A DNA stretch of 16,211 nucleotides from Candidatus Chloroheliales bacterium (GTDB lineage Bacteria > Chloroflexota > Chloroflexia > QHBQ01): the NCBI GenBank assembly GCA_003243865.1, contig QHBQ01000013.1, forward strand, positions 1-16,211. The letters are read 5' to 3'. Each line of letters starts with the position of its first letter. The stretch's first letter is position 1. The notes under the pieces are model-generated. The model did not search any database. It saw only the letters and a program-made list of their open reading frames with translations, and was not told the DNA's origin. The translations under genes and the position numbers were made by a program. Positions 14,864 to 16,211 of the stretch are shown here, in pieces.

Positions 14864-15013
14864 ATGTTGAAGAAACTTGGCCTTGCGCTGTTGCTCGCCG
14901 GTTTGCTGTTCAGCGGCATCTTCGCTGACCTCACTCAACATAGCGGCCCTGGCCTCGGCAGCGTCCCCGCGGCGGGCGCCTGCCCGCTAATTGACCCGCA
15001 GTGTCCGGGTTAA
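14864..15013 (+). CDS. Short secreted peptide, 49 aa
   Basis: ATG 14864 sits 8 bases behind AAAGGAG, one of the best ribosome binding sites in the window; the longer frame from 14780 lacks one. The product starts MLKKLGLALLLAGLLFSGIF, a classic signal peptide with likely cleavage after Ala21, leaving about 28 residues that contain Gly/Pro-rich sequence and two cysteines, C40-PLIDPQ-C47, six residues apart. Exported pro-peptides of this size next to TPR proteins are known as quorum-sensing signals in Firmicutes (RRNPP-type systems), and the convergent neighbour is a TPR protein. Other possibilities are a bacteriocin-like or cell-wall peptide. I do not recognise the family. The RHS gene is transcribed divergently about 790 bases away. 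Confidence 0.65.
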   Translation: MLKKLGLALLLAGLLFSGIFADLTQHSGPGLGSVPAAGACPLIDPQCPG

Positions 15014-15047
15014 TTGCGTGTCAGCAACCATGAAACATCGTTAATTT

Positions 15048-15079
15048 TCGCCCCCTCCCCGGCGCCGGGGAGGGGGCGA
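15048..15079. repeat. Perfect 32-bp GC-rich palindrome between convergent genes
   Basis: TCGCCCCCTCCCCGGC (15048-15063) is followed with no gap by its exact reverse complement (15064-15079). It lies between the convergent peptide and TPR genes, 34 bases after the peptide stop. There is no T-run on either side, so it may be a repetitive palindromic element that also acts as a bidirectional transcription barrier. Nothing else is seen up to 15201. Confidence 0.65.
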
Positions 15080-15201
15080 CTTACCAAGTGTCTGCCTATG
15101 ATTGAGGTCATAGGGCTGAAAGCGCAAGAATTGCAGTTCGGTCTTTCTAGCTTCCCCCAAACTACCTCCACAAAGATAAAGGCTTTCTGCGGCCCAGCAT
15201 A

Positions 15202-16211
15202 CTATACAAACAACTCCCGCCAGCGCGGTCGCAGCAGGCTATAGGCCGCTTCCAGCTTCGCCGCCGCCCGCTCGTGTTCTCCCCAGCTGATCAGCGCCTT
15301 AGCGTAGTCGCGCAGCAAGGCGGCATACTTGACCTCGTCTCCGCTCTGGCTCATCCCCTGCTCCGCCACTGCGAACGCGCCGTCCGCTGCCTGCTGCTCG
15401 CCAGCCGCCGCCTGCACTTTGGCGAGAACCAGTTGCAACTGCGCGCGGTCGAGGAGGCTAACCTCTGAATGCTCAGCCTCGGCCAGCGCTTGTTCGGCGC
15501 TAGCCAGCGCCTCACTCAACCTTCCATCCGCGAGATGGGCTTCGGCCAGGCAGCCATAGGCGATTGCCAGGGTACGGTGATTGCCGACCTGGGTACTTAG
15601 GTAGATGGTGCGCCGCAACTCCTGCTCCGCGGCACGGGGCTGGTTCAACTCAATCAGAGTTATGGCATACATCGCACTGATCTCGACCAGGAAGGAGTCG
15701 GCGGCTACCTGCTCCTCCAGGTGCAGGCTCTCCTCCATTGCCAGCTTGGCCAGCGCAATTTCGCCCTGGTGCAGGTAGGCGAGACCCAGACCCAGGTAGA
15801 CTGAGCCAACCCATTTGCGGTCGTCAACGTCAGCGCCATAGCTAAGCGCGTTGTGGTAATGGCTGGCCGCTTCGTCGAACCGGCCCAGGCGTAGCGCACA
15901 GTTGCCCAGGCTGTGGTCAACGTACATCCTGAATAGCAGGTCGCCCACCTCACCATCATAGATCGCGCTCCAGGCGCGCATGAAGCAGCGCTCGGCCTGA
16001 GCGAATTGGCCCTGACGGTAGTAGTTGAGGCCGATGCGGTAGCTAATCCGCGCTGCGTACTCGCGTTCATCCAGTCGCTCTGCCAGCCTCAGAGCAACGG
16101 CGAGTTCCCTATGCGCCTGCTGGTAACGCCACGCCTGAGTCAGTGCCCAACCCCGCAGATAGCGGTAGCGCAACTGCAGCGGGCGCGGCAACTTGCGCCA
16201 GGCCACCCTGC
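15202..16211 (-). CDS. TPR-repeat protein, probably regulatory (5' end outside window)
   Basis: The frame is open to the right edge of the window; the GTG at 16206 is only an in-frame codon, so the true start is outside. The visible ~336 residues consist of about eight consecutive tetratricopeptide units, for example ARISYRIGLNYYRQGQFAQA, GSVYLGLGLAYLHQGEIALA and AIAYGCLAEAHLADGRLSEA, ending at ELFV. Arrays like this form the C-terminal sensor or partner-binding half of many cytoplasmic regulators with an HTH (XRE, LuxR/MalT or SARP type) or NTPase domain at the N-terminus; that domain, if present, is not in the window. It converges on the secreted-peptide gene, which makes a peptide-receptor role worth testing. 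Confidence 0.85.
   Translation of the reverse strand, partial: RVAWRKLPRPLQLRYRYLRGWALTQAWRYQQAHRELAVALRLAERLDEREYAARISYRIGLNYYRQGQFAQAERCFMRAWSAIYDGEVGDLLFRMYVDHSLGNCALRLGRFDEAASHYHNALSYGADVDDRKWVGSVYLGLGLAYLHQGEIALAKLAMEESLHLEEQVAADSFLVEISAMYAITLIELNQPRAAEQELRRTIYLSTQVGNHRTLAIAYGCLAEAHLADGRLSEALASAEQALAEAEHSEVSLLDRAQLQLVLAKVQAAAGEQQAADGAFAVAEQGMSQSGDEVKYAALLRDYAKALISWGEHERAAAKLEAAYSLLRPRWRELFV

Overview
The window looks like a chromosomal accessory region of a Chloroflexota-like bacterium. That assignment is an inference from Pro/Thr/Ser-rich 'SPTP' linkers after signal peptides, a Yip1-type membrane protein, TPR regulators, and an RHS core carrying an insert (LTVDYHEPGI ... HGFWFQLS) that I associate with Chloroflexota RHS proteins. 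No rRNA or other marker is present to prove it.

Layout. Bases 2-745 (+) are the 3' end of a large protein of unknown function, followed directly by a 25-codon broken ORF. Bases 998-14072 are all on the minus strand and form one RHS locus. Its head is a 2178-aa secreted SpvB/Tc-B/Tc-C-like RHS protein (14072-7536) with a variable ~160-aa C-terminal tip. Downstream, in transcription order, come a small zinc-ribbon protein (7335-7063), a headless RHS core+tip (6938-6153), an eight-repeat WD40 lipoprotein (5810-4587), a second headless RHS core+tip (4586-2946), a Yip1-family membrane protein (2791-2063), a third, broken RHS core remnant (about 2022-1798) and an Asp/Gly-rich acidic protein (1477-998). 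RHS pieces and unrelated genes therefore strictly alternate. The RHS pieces are near-copies of the 3' core of the full-length gene, so the locus looks like an array of displaced RHS tip modules that could recombine into the master gene.

The region upstream of the master gene (14073-14330) is notable. A perfect-consensus minus-strand promoter (TTGACA-17-TATAAT) fires at the edge of a 171-bp element closed by an 11-bp perfect inverted repeat. The element holds three internal hairpins and ends in a strong intrinsic terminator just before the RHS start. It is either a stand-alone small RNA or an attenuating leader. The same element also carries a plus-strand terminator.

Bases 14864-15013 (+) encode a 49-aa secreted peptide with a very good ribosome binding site. 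It converges, across a perfect 32-bp palindrome, on a TPR-repeat protein (15202-16211, minus, 5' end outside the window). Together they resemble a peptide signal and a TPR receptor, which is an inference. There is no tRNA, rRNA or CRISPR array, and no intact transposase.
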